A stretch of DNA of 54,776 nucleotides from positions 1 to 54,776 of the forward strand of contig JAHEKQ010000013.1 in assembly GCA_024638265.1 (NCBI GenBank), in the 5' to 3' direction. The notes under the pieces are model-generated. The model saw nothing but the letters and a program-made list of their open reading frames with translations. It was not told where the DNA came from and searched no databases. The position numbers were made by a program, and so were the translations under genes. Origin of the DNA: Flammeovirgaceae bacterium. GTDB lineage: Bacteria; Bacteroidota; Bacteroidia; Cytophagales; Cyclobacteriaceae. Below, one piece after another: positions 42,225 through 52,565 of the stretch (positions within the stretch are counted from its first letter, which is position 1; each line of letters opens with the position of its first letter).

Positions 42225-42291
42225 TTAAACTTTTTAAAAGAGCTTTCCAGTACTGATTTATTTCTTTCGCGTTTTGAAAATTGGAAGAATT

Positions 42292-42783
42292 ATGAAATAC
42301 TGGATAACAGGAATGATTATGCTTTTGGCTGTTGGATTTGTAAATGCCCAGGAAACAGCTGAAATATCTGATGAAGAACTTACAAGGTACGCGGAAGCCA
42401 TGGACTCCCTTGATCGGCTTCAGGGAATAGTCAGCCAAACGATAAAGGACATGGTATCTACTACTGAAGATATAGCACCTTCCCGCTATAACAATCTGTA
42501 CAAGATCAGTAAGGATTCGGTAAAGCTGGCAGAGGCTGAAGCTACTGAGATAGAAGTCATGTTTCTACAGAAAGTGGATGCGTATAAGGATTCCATGACC
42601 GCTTCAATAAAGTCAACGTTTAGCTCATTAGCCAAGGATTATGTAGGGGATGGTGGAAGAGTTTATAATAAAATCAGGAAAGCTTTGAAATCGGATGCTG
42701 AGGTGAAAGCGCGGTACGAAGCGATCCTCGAACAGTTGAAGAATAGCTCCGAAGAAGATAATTCCACGGGGGAACCTAAATAA
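42292..42783 (+). CDS. Secreted helical protein (possibly DUF4168-like)
   Basis: 163 residues from the ATG at 42292; a TTG 18 bases upstream is less likely. Signal peptide MKYWITGMIMLLAVGFVNA is clear. The mature part is helical with the opening ISDEELTRYAEAMDSLDRL, which resembles the exported DUF4168 family pattern, then a long helix and a polar tail (SSEEDNSTGEPK). The family assignment is only a resemblance. It is followed 78 bases later by another unknown gene. Confidence 0.7.
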   Translation: MKYWITGMIMLLAVGFVNAQETAEISDEELTRYAEAMDSLDRLQGIVSQTIKDMVSTTEDIAPSRYNNLYKISKDSVKLAEAEATEIEVMFLQKVDAYKDSMTASIKSTFSSLAKDYVGDGGRVYNKIRKALKSDAEVKARYEAILEQLKNSSEEDNSTGEPK

Positions 42784-42822
42784 GCAGGGATAAATTCCCA
42801 ACCGTATTTTCCTCCTACAACA

Positions 42823-42856
42823 CTCAGAATTTCTATATTTAAAAAATAATTCTGAG
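42823..42856. promoter_or_regulatory. Inverted repeat next to the start of an unknown gene
   Basis: CTCAGAATT (42823-42831) and AATTCTGAG (42848-42856) are perfect 9-bp arms with a 16-base A/T-rich spacer, ending 5 bases before the ATG at 42862. In RNA it could fold and hide the start; in DNA it could bind a dimer. Confidence 0.4.
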
Positions 42857-42861
42857 CCGTT

Positions 42862-43473
42862 ATGTTTAGCGAGTACGAGGTAAGCACTTTTATGAATATC
42901 CCTGAAGTTGACGAAGCTGTCAGGGAAGTAAAAAAAGATTTCATTACCACCGAGGCAAAGTTCCTCGAGATCAGTGATCATGATTTTCTTTCGCTGATCC
43001 TGATGACCCCATCCGTTGCAATTGCCAATGCGAATGACAATATCAGTCTGTTTGAGGAAATTGCGCTGAATAAGGCAGCTCGGAAAATGTCCAAAGGTGG
43101 ATATTTTCTTAAAAAAGACCCCGTAGAGAGGGGAATGAAATTCCTTATAAAGAGTTTTGACAAATGGGAAGCACCTTTTCTTAATGTGATAAGAATGGTA
43201 ATGGACAATACCTTTGACAAGTCCAGTGTTCACACCACCATAGAAAACGAATCAGAGATCAGCTTTGAAAGCTTTCCTCTTGAATTAATGCATGTTCCAT
43301 TTATACTGGTTCGTTATCTATCTTCGTTTTTCCTTCAGGGTGAAGTTGAAATCGTGGGGGAACATAAAATATCAAAAGTGGAATATGAATGTGTCCTTGA
43401 TCTTGGTAAGAAGCTTGAAATCGATGATTTGAATGTATTTAAGGCATTTCTTACTACATTTAAGGTGAAATAG
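42862..43473 (+). CDS. Cytosolic protein, unknown function
   Basis: 203 residues, no signal peptide or membrane segment, mixed alpha/beta, with an acidic N-terminus (EVDEAVREVKKDFITTEAK). Segments SDHDFLSLILMTPSVAIANANDN and KKDPVERGMKFLIKS are the most distinctive. I do not recognise a family. It is preceded by an inverted repeat and followed 25 bases later by the barrel-like gene at 43499, with which it may be co-transcribed. Confidence 0.65.
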   Translation: MFSEYEVSTFMNIPEVDEAVREVKKDFITTEAKFLEISDHDFLSLILMTPSVAIANANDNISLFEEIALNKAARKMSKGGYFLKKDPVERGMKFLIKSFDKWEAPFLNVIRMVMDNTFDKSSVHTTIENESEISFESFPLELMHVPFILVRYLSSFFLQGEVEIVGEHKISKVEYECVLDLGKKLEIDDLNVFKAFLTTFKVK

Positions 43474-43498
43474 CATCATTTTTGCCTTTTCATACCGC

Positions 43499-44611
43499 AT
43501 GAGCAAGCTAATGCTTACATTTTTTAGACTGAGGTCGCTGCTGCCCATCCTGGTTCTTTGTTCTATGGCTTATACGGTTTCCTCACAGAACCGTCAAAAC
43601 CGTGAGCAGGAGAAGCACATCAAAAGATTGATGAAGGAAAGGGAGCCTGTCAGGACACCCCCCGGATGGTATCATGAGCCGGGCGGACAAGGGTGGTTGC
43701 GGAAGATTCTGACCAAAGTCAATGTTGAAATTACTCCTGGTTATTCAAGGACATTTTATTCCCACAAACTCGATGGATATGCGGTGTATTCAGGGGCATC
43801 AGGAGTGAGAATTCTTAATCCTGCGGATTACAATTCGGGCACCAATTCAATAAACAGTTCACTGACCAGCTGGTTTAATACTTCAGCAGGATCCGGGCCT
43901 TTTGCACTGACTGCAGGGGATTACCTGGTGAGTAGCGATTCAAGTAAGCTTAAATTCCGCCACGTATCTACCGGTATTCCCATCAATGCGGCTGCATTTA
44001 TCAGGATTGATCGATTCAAAGTGGGAGGCGGATATTGGATCCAACCGGAGATTATTGGAAAGTTCACATTGATCAAGTTCCCGGAGCCTGACATTATTTA
44101 TAATCCATCTATGGGTTTTACCTGGTTGAGAAAATACTATGGAATGGTAGGGGCTGATGCTATTCGACTGGGTGATTGGGTTATTTCAGGTGATCTGAGA
44201 ATAGGAGGTTGGAACCCCGGAAGGAAATTCAACCGTCCACAAATGGAAAAAAGCCTCTTCTTTAATTTGGGGGGAGGATTTGAATATGACAAGGCTGAAT
44301 ACTTTAAGATATTCATCAGGCCTTCGTTTGAATTAAGATCTTATAATTTACTTATCCCAGAGACTTCAAGCTCACTCAGACACCGGAGCAATAATCTAAA
44401 CGTTCAGTTTGGTGCCATTGTGAGACTGCCAGAGAAGCGCCGCTGTCCACTGAAAAGATGCCAGGTTCAGATCGATCATTTACATGGGGATAAGGAGTAT
44501 AGGAGCCGAATGTTCCCTATATGGAAACGACAAAATCCTAACTACGGAGAGAACTATCCACAGCTTATCAGGTACAAGGGAAAAAACAAGAGGAAAAAGA
44601 ATCCTTATTAA
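43499..44611 (+). CDS. Predicted outer-membrane barrel protein, unknown function
   Basis: 370 residues with a signal peptide (SLLPILVLCSMAYTVSSQ). A basic charged segment (NREQEKHIKRLMKEREPVRTP) follows, then strand-like repeats (VNVEITPGYSRTFYSHKL, AFIRIDRFKVGGGYWIQPE, VISGDLRIGGWNPGRKF, IFIRPSFELRSYNLLI) of alternating pattern. The last 40 residues are very basic (KNKRKKNPY end) and contain two cysteines (CPLKRC, 356 region), unusual for a barrel. No family is recognised. Confidence 0.6.
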   Translation: MSKLMLTFFRLRSLLPILVLCSMAYTVSSQNRQNREQEKHIKRLMKEREPVRTPPGWYHEPGGQGWLRKILTKVNVEITPGYSRTFYSHKLDGYAVYSGASGVRILNPADYNSGTNSINSSLTSWFNTSAGSGPFALTAGDYLVSSDSSKLKFRHVSTGIPINAAAFIRIDRFKVGGGYWIQPEIIGKFTLIKFPEPDIIYNPSMGFTWLRKYYGMVGADAIRLGDWVISGDLRIGGWNPGRKFNRPQMEKSLFFNLGGGFEYDKAEYFKIFIRPSFELRSYNLLIPETSSSLRHRSNNLNVQFGAIVRLPEKRRCPLKRCQVQIDHLHGDKEYRSRMFPIWKRQNPNYGENYPQLIRYKGKNKRKKNPY

Positions 44612-44773
44612 AGTATTACTTCAACTTCTATACTACGTTAGCAATCGTTTTCTGGCATAGTAGATGATGAGATTATTCCATGATTTTGTATTGATTTTTA
44701 TTAAAGATCACTGGAATTTTTACGTAACTTGCAGGGTCATTTGAACCAAAGCTACACATCATTTTTTTAGTGC

Positions 44774-47281
44774 ATGTCGGAAGAAATTGAGAACCAGGAC
44801 GGAAATATAATTCCTATAAATATTGAGGATGAAATGCGCTCGGCTTACATCGATTATTCGATGTCGGTTATTATCTCCAGGGCGCTACCCGATGTCAGAG
44901 ACGGATTGAAGCCTGTTCACCGCAGGGTTTTGTATGGAATGCTTGAGCTAGGGGTAAATTACAATCGTCCCTACAAGAAGTCTGCGAGGATTGTTGGAGA
45001 GGTATTGGGTAAATATCACCCTCATGGTGATTCCTCTGTATACGATACTATGGTGAGAATGGCCCAGGAGTGGTCACTGAGGTATCCGCTGGTAGATGGA
45101 CAGGGTAATTTCGGAAGCATAGACGGGGATTCACCTGCTGCCATGCGCTATACGGAAGCGAGGCTCAAGAGAATTGCTGAAGAACTGCTGACCGATATTA
45201 ATAAGAATACCGTCGACTATCAATCGAATTTTGATGATAGCCTAAAGGAACCCAGCGTTTTACCCGCAAAAATTCCCAATCTTTTGATAAATGGAAGTTC
45301 GGGAATTGCTGTGGGAATGGCCACTAACATGCCTCCACACAATCTAACCGAGGTGGTAGATGGTATTAATGCTTATATCGATAACAACGACATTACAATT
45401 CCGGAGCTGATGGAGTATGTCACCGCTCCGGACTTTCCCACGGGGGGTATAATATATGGTTCGCAAGGTGTCAGATCGGCATTTGAGACAGGTCGCGGCC
45501 GTATTGTAATGAGGGGTAAGGCTGAAATTGAAACAGGCAAATCAGGGAAAGAGCAAATCATTGTGACTGAAATTCCATACATGGTCAATAAGGCCAGTAT
45601 GATCAAGAAGACTGCAGACCTCGTTAACGAAAAGAGAATTGATGGTATCACCGCAATTCGTGATGAATCCGATCGTAGGGGAATGCGCATCGTATATGAA
45701 TTGCGAAGGGATGCCGTTCCCGAAGTAGTCCTCAATAATCTCTACAAAAATACTCAGCTACAGTCTTCTTTCGGTGTAAATAACGTAGCGCTGGTAAAAG
45801 GAAGACCTGAAACGCTGAATCTAAAGGATTTGATTTCGCTCTATGTCGAGCATAGGCATGAAGTGGTGGTTCGCAGGACTGAATACGAACTCAACGAAGC
45901 TGAAAAACGGGCCCATATCCTTGAAGGTTACCTGATTGCCCTGGACAACTTAGACGAGGTAATTGAATTGATCAGGAAATCCAAGGACCCCGACGAGGCT
46001 AAGGAAGGACTTATCACAAAATTCAAACTTTCCGACATCCAGGCAAAAGCTATCCTCGAGATGCGTTTGCAGCGATTAACCGGCCTTGAGCGAGACAAGA
46101 TCCAAAGCGAATACAAAGATGTGATGGCACTAATCACACGCTTGAAGGAGATCCTTGAGAGTAAGGAGATCAGGATGAACATGATCAAGGAAGAACTCGA
46201 AGAGGTCAAGGAGCGGTACGGTGATGACCGAAGAACGGAAATCGACCATGCTGCAGAAGAACTCATGGATGAGGACCTTATTCCAAGGGAGGAAATGGTC
46301 ATTACCATTTCACATAGCGGTTATCTAAAAAGAACCGGGTTATCCGAATACAGGACCCAGGGCAGGGGTGGTGTTGGATCCAGGGGTGCAACCTCCAAGG
46401 ATGACGATTTCACCGAGCACTTATTTGTGGCCAATACTCACCATTATCTTTTGATTTTTACAGAGTTTGGAAAGGTTTACTGGATTAAGGTGTACGCAAT
46501 ACCCGAAGGAAGTAAGACGGGTAAAGGAAGAGCAGTTCAGAATTTGATCAATATAGAACCGGGAGACAAAGTACGAACCGTAATTAATGTTGCTGACCTC
46601 GGCGATGAGGATTATATCAATAATAATTACCTCATCATGGCCACAGAGGAAGGTGTGATTAAAAAGACTGCTTTAGAAGCTTATTCACGACCTCGTTCTA
46701 ATGGAATTAATGCTATTACCGTTAGAGAAGGAGATAAGTTACTCGAGGTGAAGCTCACCAATGGCGATAACCACATAGTGTTGGCAAAGAGATCTGGCAA
46801 GGCTATTCATTTTCATGAAAGCGATGTCCGCCCCATGGGAAGAACAGCTGCAGGTGTACGTGGAGTTAGGCTTGAGGGAGAAGATGACCGAGTGATCGGA
46901 ATGGTCTGTGTGGCAAGGGATGATGCGACCCTGATGGTAGTATCTGAAAAAGGTTATGGCAAACGATCCAATGTAGAAGACTACAGGATTACCAAAAGAG
47001 GAGGGAAGGGAGTCAAAACGATAAACCTTACTGATAAAACTGGCAAGCTTGTTGCAATAAAGGAGGTGACTGACACTGATGACCTGATGATTATCAATCG
47101 ATCCGGTATCACCATAAGGTTCGAAGTGGCAGACTTGAGAATAATGGGAAGGGCGACACAGGGAGTGAAGCTCATACGACTCAGCGATGATGATGAGATA
47201 AGTTCAGTGGAGAAAATTGAACAAATTGATGGAGAGGAACCGGAAGAAGCGGATTCACCAACTGAGGAGAAAGAAAAATAA
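44774..47281 (+). CDS. gyrA: DNA gyrase subunit A
   Basis: 835 residues; with GyrB it introduces negative supercoils using ATP. The catalytic Tyr126 lies in [10 protein letters not shown]; the quinolone-resistance region [19 protein letters not shown] has Ser87 and Asp91 at the positions of E. coli Ser83 and Asp87, the susceptible form. The C-terminal beta-pinwheel is complete, but the GyrA box that is QRRGGKG in E. coli reads QGRGGVG (529-535). A later RGGKG occurs in a blade. The ATG start has no Shine-Dalgarno. A TPR gene follows at 47327 without a terminator, so the two are probably co-transcribed. Confidence 0.96.
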   Translation: MSEEIENQDGNIIPINIEDEMRSAYIDYSMSVIISRALPDVRDGLKPVHRRVLYGMLELGVNYNRPYKKSARIVGEVLGKYHPHGDSSVYDTMVRMAQEWSLRYPLVDGQGNFGSIDGDSPAAMRYTEARLKRIAEELLTDINKNTVDYQSNFDDSLKEPSVLPAKIPNLLINGSSGIAVGMATNMPPHNLTEVVDGINAYIDNNDITIPELMEYVTAPDFPTGGIIYGSQGVRSAFETGRGRIVMRGKAEIETGKSGKEQIIVTEIPYMVNKASMIKKTADLVNEKRIDGITAIRDESDRRGMRIVYELRRDAVPEVVLNNLYKNTQLQSSFGVNNVALVKGRPETLNLKDLISLYVEHRHEVVVRRTEYELNEAEKRAHILEGYLIALDNLDEVIELIRKSKDPDEAKEGLITKFKLSDIQAKAILEMRLQRLTGLERDKIQSEYKDVMALITRLKEILESKEIRMNMIKEELEEVKERYGDDRRTEIDHAAEELMDEDLIPREEMVITISHSGYLKRTGLSEYRTQGRGGVGSRGATSKDDDFTEHLFVANTHHYLLIFTEFGKVYWIKVYAIPEGSKTGKGRAVQNLINIEPGDKVRTVINVADLGDEDYINNNYLIMATEEGVIKKTALEAYSRPRSNGINAITVREGDKLLEVKLTNGDNHIVLAKRSGKAIHFHESDVRPMGRTAAGVRGVRLEGEDDRVIGMVCVARDDATLMVVSEKGYGKRSNVEDYRITKRGGKGVKTINLTDKTGKLVAIKEVTDTDDLMIINRSGITIRFEVADLRIMGRATQGVKLIRLSDDDEISSVEKIEQIDGEEPEEADSPTEEKEK

Positions 47282-47326
47282 TTTTATTTAAACTAACTTA
47301 GAATACTAATACCTAAAGAATTGATT

Positions 47327-48505
47327 ATGAGACGGATCTTGATGATTTTGATGGTTTTGACCGCCGGTTACGGAATGGTTGAGGCACAAAAGATGAAAAA
47401 GCCTAAACTCAGCGCAGCAGAAGCAGCTTGGAAAAATGGAGAATTTGCCACAGCAAAAGAAATTGTAGATAACGCGATTATTCACGAGAAAACCAAAGAG
47501 GACAGTAAGTCATGGTTCTTGAGAGGGCTTGTTTATGCAAGTATGGATACTACTGGAATGGATGAAGGAGATATCTCGGTTGCCCGTGAGTCCTTCATGA
47601 AAGCAAGAGAGTTAAAAGGAAGCGGTGGTGAGAACTTTATTTCTACAGGGGGATTTCCACTGCCACAATCGCAAGTAGAAACCAATTATTGGGCGTTTTA
47701 TGTAAATGCGGGAATTGATGCGTTCCAGCAGGACAATACCGAAGGAGCATTGGAAGCATTTACAAAATCCTCCATCCTGGTACCGGATTCTATTGCCGGG
47801 AATTACTACGCAGGTCTTGCAGCCATTAGTTTGGAGAAGAACGATATCGCGTATAATAACTTTAAGACCTATACAGATGCTGGAGGTACGGAAATTGATG
47901 CCTACACCAGGCTCGCCTTCCTGATGGCCAATGACAGGGATGATAAAGAAGGAGCACTTGCCTTCATCAGAAAATCCATGGAAAAATTCCCCGGAAATAA
48001 GGATTTACAGGATTGGGAGTTCAGATTGTTATTTGATCTCAACATGGTAGATGATGCAATTGCTGCACTTAAAAGACAAATTGAGGCTGAGCCTACTAAT
48101 CCCGAGCTATACTTTAATCTCGCAGTAATGTATGAAAAGCTTGAGGACATGGACCAGGCAAAGTCGTCTTATGAAAAGGCCCTGGAAGTCGATCCCGATT
48201 ACTTCAATGCACTTTTCAATCTGGGAGTAATGTACCGAAACAAGCTGGTGGATCTGGCCACTGAAAGAAACAACCTGGGAATTTCAAAGGAAGACTTGGC
48301 CAAAGAAAAAGAACTTGTAAAGCAAATAGAAGTGAGTTCCAAGGAAGCACTTCCATTCTGGGAAAAGGCCAGGGAGATGAAGCCTGAAGACAGGACTACC
48401 CTTGAAACGCTTCAGTATATCTATGTCCAGTTAAAGGACTACGACAAAGCCGAAGAAGTTCAGAACAAAATGAAAGAACTCGGATTCTCCGAGGAGGGTA
48501 ACTAA
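47327..48505 (+). CDS. Secreted TPR-repeat protein
   Basis: 392 residues from the ATG at 47327; a TTG two codons earlier is unnecessary. Signal peptide RRILMILMVLTAGYGMVEA. The mature part is built of helix pairs of TPR type; clear units are AWKNGEFATAKEIVDNAI, DAFQQDNTEGALEAFTKS, NPELYFNLAVMYEKLEDMDQ and NALFNLGVMYRNK. TPR proteins of this kind act as periplasmic scaffolds. It follows gyrA by 45 bases and precedes a terminator. No partner is evident. Confidence 0.88.
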   Translation: MRRILMILMVLTAGYGMVEAQKMKKPKLSAAEAAWKNGEFATAKEIVDNAIIHEKTKEDSKSWFLRGLVYASMDTTGMDEGDISVARESFMKARELKGSGGENFISTGGFPLPQSQVETNYWAFYVNAGIDAFQQDNTEGALEAFTKSSILVPDSIAGNYYAGLAAISLEKNDIAYNNFKTYTDAGGTEIDAYTRLAFLMANDRDDKEGALAFIRKSMEKFPGNKDLQDWEFRLLFDLNMVDDAIAALKRQIEAEPTNPELYFNLAVMYEKLEDMDQAKSSYEKALEVDPDYFNALFNLGVMYRNKLVDLATERNNLGISKEDLAKEKELVKQIEVSSKEALPFWEKAREMKPEDRTTLETLQYIYVQLKDYDKAEEVQNKMKELGFSEEGN

Positions 48506-48524
48506 AGATTAGATTAACCAATAA

Positions 48525-48551
48525 AAAAGCCGGCCAATGCTGGCTTTTTTA
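48525..48551 (+). terminator. Rho-independent terminator
   Basis: AAAAAGCCGGC, loop CAAT, GCTGGCTTTTTT (48539-48550) with one G/U pair in the stem. It ends the gyrA-TPR transcript. Confidence 0.85.
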
Positions 48552-48579
48552 TTTACTAATATTTTCGAGTACAACTCAC

Positions 48580-48670
48580 CAACCCATCTACCCATGTATC
48601 CACCGAAGCCTGGGCGCAAATGGATCTACCCATCTACCACTGTTAGCTGTTAACTTTTAACTTTTAACTA
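48580..48670. repeat. Octamer and heptamer short tandem repeats
   Basis: CTACCCAT occurs at 48588-48595 and 48626-48633, each flanked by imperfect copies (CAACCCAT, CTACCACT). A separate 7-base run TTAACTT x about 3 (48650-48670) ends at the stop codon of the dienelactone hydrolase gene. The octamer recurs in the array at the right end of the window. Confidence 0.7.
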
Positions 48671-49513
48671 AAATATCTCTCCCAAAAACCTCTTCATATC
48701 CTCCCACGATTGCTTATCAGCAGCTTCGCTATACCCGACTCCAATTCCGAACTCTTCATCGATGGCATCAGCCCCGGGATTCGTAAAAGAATGAATCGCA
48801 TCGGCATATTCAACGAACTCCATTTCAATACCCTCACTGGACATCAGTGCCTGGAATTGTTCTATGGTTTCAGGTGTAATAAATGAGTCATTGGCTCCGT
48901 GGCAAACGAGGACTTTGCTGGTGGTTGCTGTCTCAGGATCAGGATCTGCTACAGGCAATGATCCATGGAAACTCACCACTCCGTCAAGGTCGGCACCCAT
49001 CAGGGCCATGTTGAGTACGATACCGCCGCCAAAACAGTACCCGATGGCCGCGGTTTGCTCGGCATCTACACTGGGATGATTCCTCAGGACTTCCATTGCA
49101 GCCATAAACCTTTCCTTAGCTCCAGACATATTACTCATTACCATACCAGCAAATGTCCCGGCATCACTTGGATGACCTGCGATCTTACCATCACCATACA
49201 TGTCAACTGCAAGGGCCGTATAACCCAGCTCAGCGAGCATATCCGCTCGTTTGCGCGCATAATCATTGTGGCCCCACCATTCGTGTACTACAATGATCCC
49301 CGGCCTCTTTTCCTCGTTCGAGGCGTTGTAGGCCAGGTATCCACTCATAGTTACACTATCAGCGGAATAGTTAACTTCCTCTCCTACGATTTCAACGACC
49401 GCTTCCTCAACTGGCATTTCAGCAGATTCGTCTGCGGCAGATTCCTTGCTGCCTCCACAGGCAAGCATTAATGCCGCCATTGAGGCTAAAGTGAGTAGTT
49501 TAATTGTCTTCAT
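48668..49513 (-). CDS. Dienelactone hydrolase family lipoprotein
   Basis: 281 residues from the ATG at 49513; the longer frame starts inside the terminator of the M16 gene and adds no signal features. Lipobox LMLAC (Cys19). Alpha/beta-hydrolase fold with the dienelactone hydrolase triad Cys160 (IGYCFGGG), Asp209 (HGANDSF) and His241 (DAIHSF). HEWWGHNDYARKRADMLAE near 77-95 is typical of the family. The true substrate is unknown; many members are broad carboxyl esterases. Lipid anchoring makes it unusual for a cytosolic-type enzyme family. Confidence 0.88.
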   Translation of the reverse strand: MKTIKLLTLASMAALMLACGGSKESAADESAEMPVEEAVVEIVGEEVNYSADSVTMSGYLAYNASNEEKRPGIIVVHEWWGHNDYARKRADMLAELGYTALAVDMYGDGKIAGHPSDAGTFAGMVMSNMSGAKERFMAAMEVLRNHPSVDAEQTAAIGYCFGGGIVLNMALMGADLDGVVSFHGSLPVADPDPETATTSKVLVCHGANDSFITPETIEQFQALMSSEGIEMEFVEYADAIHSFTNPGADAIDEEFGIGVGYSEAADKQSWEDMKRFLGEIF

Positions 49514-49540
49514 AATAATTTTTCCTTTTTTCAAAACTAC

Positions 49541-49573
49541 AAAAAAAGACCTCTCCATATGGAAAGGCCTTTC
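49541..49573 (-). terminator. Terminator of the M16 peptidase gene
   Basis: On the minus strand AAAGGCCTTTCC, loop ATAT, GGAGAGGTCTTT then a T run (reading 49573 to 49541). The stem has two imperfect pairs. It explains why the hydrolase gene starts downstream at 49513. Confidence 0.8.
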
Positions 49574-49593
49574 AGTATTAGTCAGATTTTATT

Positions 49594-52467
49594 CTATCTC
49601 AGGACATCAACCGGGGTTGGCATTTCAACCGGGTTACCCTGTTTATCCAGTAATTGTACTTCATTAAATCCGGCATCGGAGAACCTGTCGAATTGAGTGG
49701 CACCATCGCCAACCACCAGGTAAATCATCTTATCCGGATTGAGATATTGCTGTGCCAGCTCTTTATGACGATCAAGGGTCATACTGCGGATCACTTCTTC
49801 CTCCTGTTTGACATAATCTTCAGGAAGTTCATAAGCACTCATCTCCTGTAGCATTCCCAAGAGGGCGCCTAATGTTTCGAACCTGCGAGCATTACTCTTG
49901 ATCAAAGCGTTTTTTGTGAAATCGAGGTCTTCCTGCTCAATACCCTCGCGGTATTTAGAGATTTCTTCCTCGAAGATCTTCACTGATTCGTAAGTGACAT
50001 TAGTCCTTACCGAAGAACTCGCTGTAAAAGTACCATACCGCTTACTGCCGGAAAATCCACTTCTCGCTCCATAGGTATATCCTTTCTCTTCCCTGAGAAC
50101 CATGTTTACATTCCCGGAGAAACTTCCCCCGAGCTTGTAGTTCATGACCTCAGCTGCATAGAAGTCTGGATGGCTCCTGGGAATAGTCAGGTATCCAATG
50201 TTGATCACTGACTGTTTAGACCCGGGTACATCCACGAAATAGAGTCCGTTACTATCCCTTTCAGCAGGATCGGGATATTCGGGGAACTCTACATCCTTTG
50301 CTGCCCAATTGGCCTCCAGGTCGCTGAGTGCTTCCATAACTTCATCCTGGGTAATATCTCCAACAACATGGAAATCAGATACTGAAGGGGAGTAGTTCTT
50401 CTCGTAAAAAGCTTTGAGATCGTCCATAGTAATAGATTCTACCTGATCTACTGTTCCAAACTGATCGTAGGCAAGGATGTGATCTTCCCCGTAAAGCATT
50501 TTCCTGTATACACTTCCCGCAATGAAATTGGGTTGCGCACTATTGCGCTGGATCCTGTTGATGGTGGAAGTCTTGATTCTCTCAAGTTCCTCTTCATCCC
50601 AACGAGGCTCCAGGAGGATTTCCTCAACCAGGTCAATTGTCTTTCCAAAATTCCTGGCCAGTGTATTGCCATAAATGGTAACGGAATTTGTTCCGGTATA
50701 CATTCCTAGGCTTGCACCCAAAAGCTCAATTTCTTCTTCGAGTTCCTCAGGGGTTTTATTGGCTGTACCTTCCATCATGATATCGGTCATCAGGTTGGCT
50801 ACACCGTTCTTATCAATGTTGTCGAGGAAATGACCACCTTCTATGACAAGGTTGAAGTTGACCAGTGGAATCTCATTGCTTTCAATTCCCCAAACCTTCA
50901 TCTGGTTGCCCAATTCAGCTTCCCAGGTAGAAGGGATGCTCAGCGGTGGCTGTTCCCCTTTTCCAGGCTCGGTAGTCCGGTCGATCTCTGAGGGAGTTTT
51001 TTCAAACTCAGCATTGAGTTCAGCAACTTCTTCTTCAACATTTTCGGTAATCTCTTCTTCAACTACCTGGGCTTGTTCAGAATCCCTGGCCACCAGGTCA
51101 AGTTGACCTTTAGGAACAAAGCTTGTGATGACATAATTTTTGTCCTTGACATACTCATTATAAACACGCATCACATCTTCCTTGCTCACTGCCTTGATAT
51201 TCTCGATATCCTGGGAGACGAAGCCCGGATCGCCTTTGAATACATTGTATTGGGCAAGTCCGAAGGATTTACCGAGCACACTTCCGATCTGGTTATAGAA
51301 CCCGGTCTCCAGACTGGCTTTAACTCTTTCGAGGTCCCTGTCTGAAACACCTTCCTCCTCGAATAGGGCCAGTGACTCAAAAACAGCCTGCTCTATACTG
51401 TCGAGGCTTACCCCTGAGTTTCCTGTTACAGAAACCCGGAAGGTTCCCGCTACCTCACGCGAATCAGGATAAGCGAAATAGGAAGAAGACAATTCCTTGT
51501 CTTTTTCAATAACCCTGTACATAGGTGATTTCTTTCCGCTGGAAAGCAGTTGTGCAAGGAATTGTAATGGATAGGAATCCGCACTGTACTCTTCCACTGC
51601 AGGCCATATCATATTCAACTGGGGTGCCTGTGCAAAATTATCTTCATGGTACAATCTCTTGGTTTCGCTGAGAGTGACATTCTGGGGTTCCATTGGAGCG
51701 ACTTCCTGACGTCTCTTTATTTCACCGAAATACTTTTCAATCAAAGCCTTAGTCTCCTCTTCATCATAATCACCTGCAACTACAAGTGTAGCGTTATTGG
51801 GGCCATAGAATTTATCGTAGAAATCTTTTACATCGGCAACTGTAGCGTTCTGAAGATCCTCCAATTCACCGATTACCTGCCAGTTGTAGGGGTGTCCTTC
51901 GGGATAGATCGCCTTGTCGATCACGTAACCTGTGTGACCATAAGGATTGTTATCAACACGTTGTCGCTTCTCGTTCTGAACAACTTCCTGCTGGTTGGCA
52001 AATGCGGCTTCAGTGACGGTGTTGATCAGGAATCCCATCCTGTCAGATTCCAGCCACATGACCATTTCAAGTGCGTTCTTTGGAACGACTTCATAATAAA
52101 CAGTACCATCGTTCCAGGTACCCCCGTTTAGGGTTCCACCGGCATCCTGGATCTTTTTAAAGAACTGATCCTGTCCGACGTTTTCAGATTCCTGGAATAG
52201 CATATGCTCAAAGAGATGAGCAAATCCGGTCCTACCGGGCTTCTCCCGGTTAGATCCCACATGGTACATAATAGCTACCGATACAATGGGATCCGACTTG
52301 TCTTCATGTAAAATGACTTCCAGCCCGTTATCGAGCTCGTACTTTTCATAATCAATTGAAAACTGTGTTTCACTGGTTGTTTCACCACTACCAGTACAAC
52401 CGCTTACCAGGAAGGCAAACAGGAGGGAGGCTGTGAAAATCCAGATATTAGACTTTTTCATAAGCAT
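49594..52467 (-). CDS. M16 family zinc metallopeptidase lipoprotein (two-domain)
   Basis: 957 residues from the ATG at 52467 (an alternative ATG is at 52461, giving MKKSN). Lipobox VSGC, about Cys24. The N-terminal half carries the inverted zinc motif HLFEH (His84, Glu87, His88) and a downstream glutamate in the VQNEKRQ segment. The C-terminal half (from about 500) has the same fold but no HxxEH, as in two-domain processing-peptidase-like proteins where that half is structural. A low-complexity acidic linker (QVVEEEITENVEEEVAELN) joins the halves. It probably degrades short exported peptides at the envelope. Confidence 0.92.
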   Translation of the reverse strand: MLMKKSNIWIFTASLLFAFLVSGCTGSGETTSETQFSIDYEKYELDNGLEVILHEDKSDPIVSVAIMYHVGSNREKPGRTGFAHLFEHMLFQESENVGQDQFFKKIQDAGGTLNGGTWNDGTVYYEVVPKNALEMVMWLESDRMGFLINTVTEAAFANQQEVVQNEKRQRVDNNPYGHTGYVIDKAIYPEGHPYNWQVIGELEDLQNATVADVKDFYDKFYGPNNATLVVAGDYDEEETKALIEKYFGEIKRRQEVAPMEPQNVTLSETKRLYHEDNFAQAPQLNMIWPAVEEYSADSYPLQFLAQLLSSGKKSPMYRVIEKDKELSSSYFAYPDSREVAGTFRVSVTGNSGVSLDSIEQAVFESLALFEEEGVSDRDLERVKASLETGFYNQIGSVLGKSFGLAQYNVFKGDPGFVSQDIENIKAVSKEDVMRVYNEYVKDKNYVITSFVPKGQLDLVARDSEQAQVVEEEITENVEEEVAELNAEFEKTPSEIDRTTEPGKGEQPPLSIPSTWEAELGNQMKVWGIESNEIPLVNFNLVIEGGHFLDNIDKNGVANLMTDIMMEGTANKTPEELEEEIELLGASLGMYTGTNSVTIYGNTLARNFGKTIDLVEEILLEPRWDEEELERIKTSTINRIQRNSAQPNFIAGSVYRKMLYGEDHILAYDQFGTVDQVESITMDDLKAFYEKNYSPSVSDFHVVGDITQDEVMEALSDLEANWAAKDVEFPEYPDPAERDSNGLYFVDVPGSKQSVINIGYLTIPRSHPDFYAAEVMNYKLGGSFSGNVNMVLREEKGYTYGARSGFSGSKRYGTFTASSSVRTNVTYESVKIFEEEISKYREGIEQEDLDFTKNALIKSNARRFETLGALLGMLQEMSAYELPEDYVKQEEEVIRSMTLDRHKELAQQYLNPDKMIYLVVGDGATQFDRFSDAGFNEVQLLDKQGNPVEMPTPVDVLR

Positions 52468-52565
52468 GGTTTTAATTCTAATTAAGATCAAAAATAGTCA
52501 TCAAAGCCGAATCTCAATAGCCAATTTGATTAAAGGATTAAATTGCAGTTAAATAACCGTTACAT

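Noticed and set aside
42628-43233. 201-residue antisense frame over the unknown proteins
   Set aside because: It crosses two sense genes and an inverted repeat, and lacks a signal or recognisable domain.
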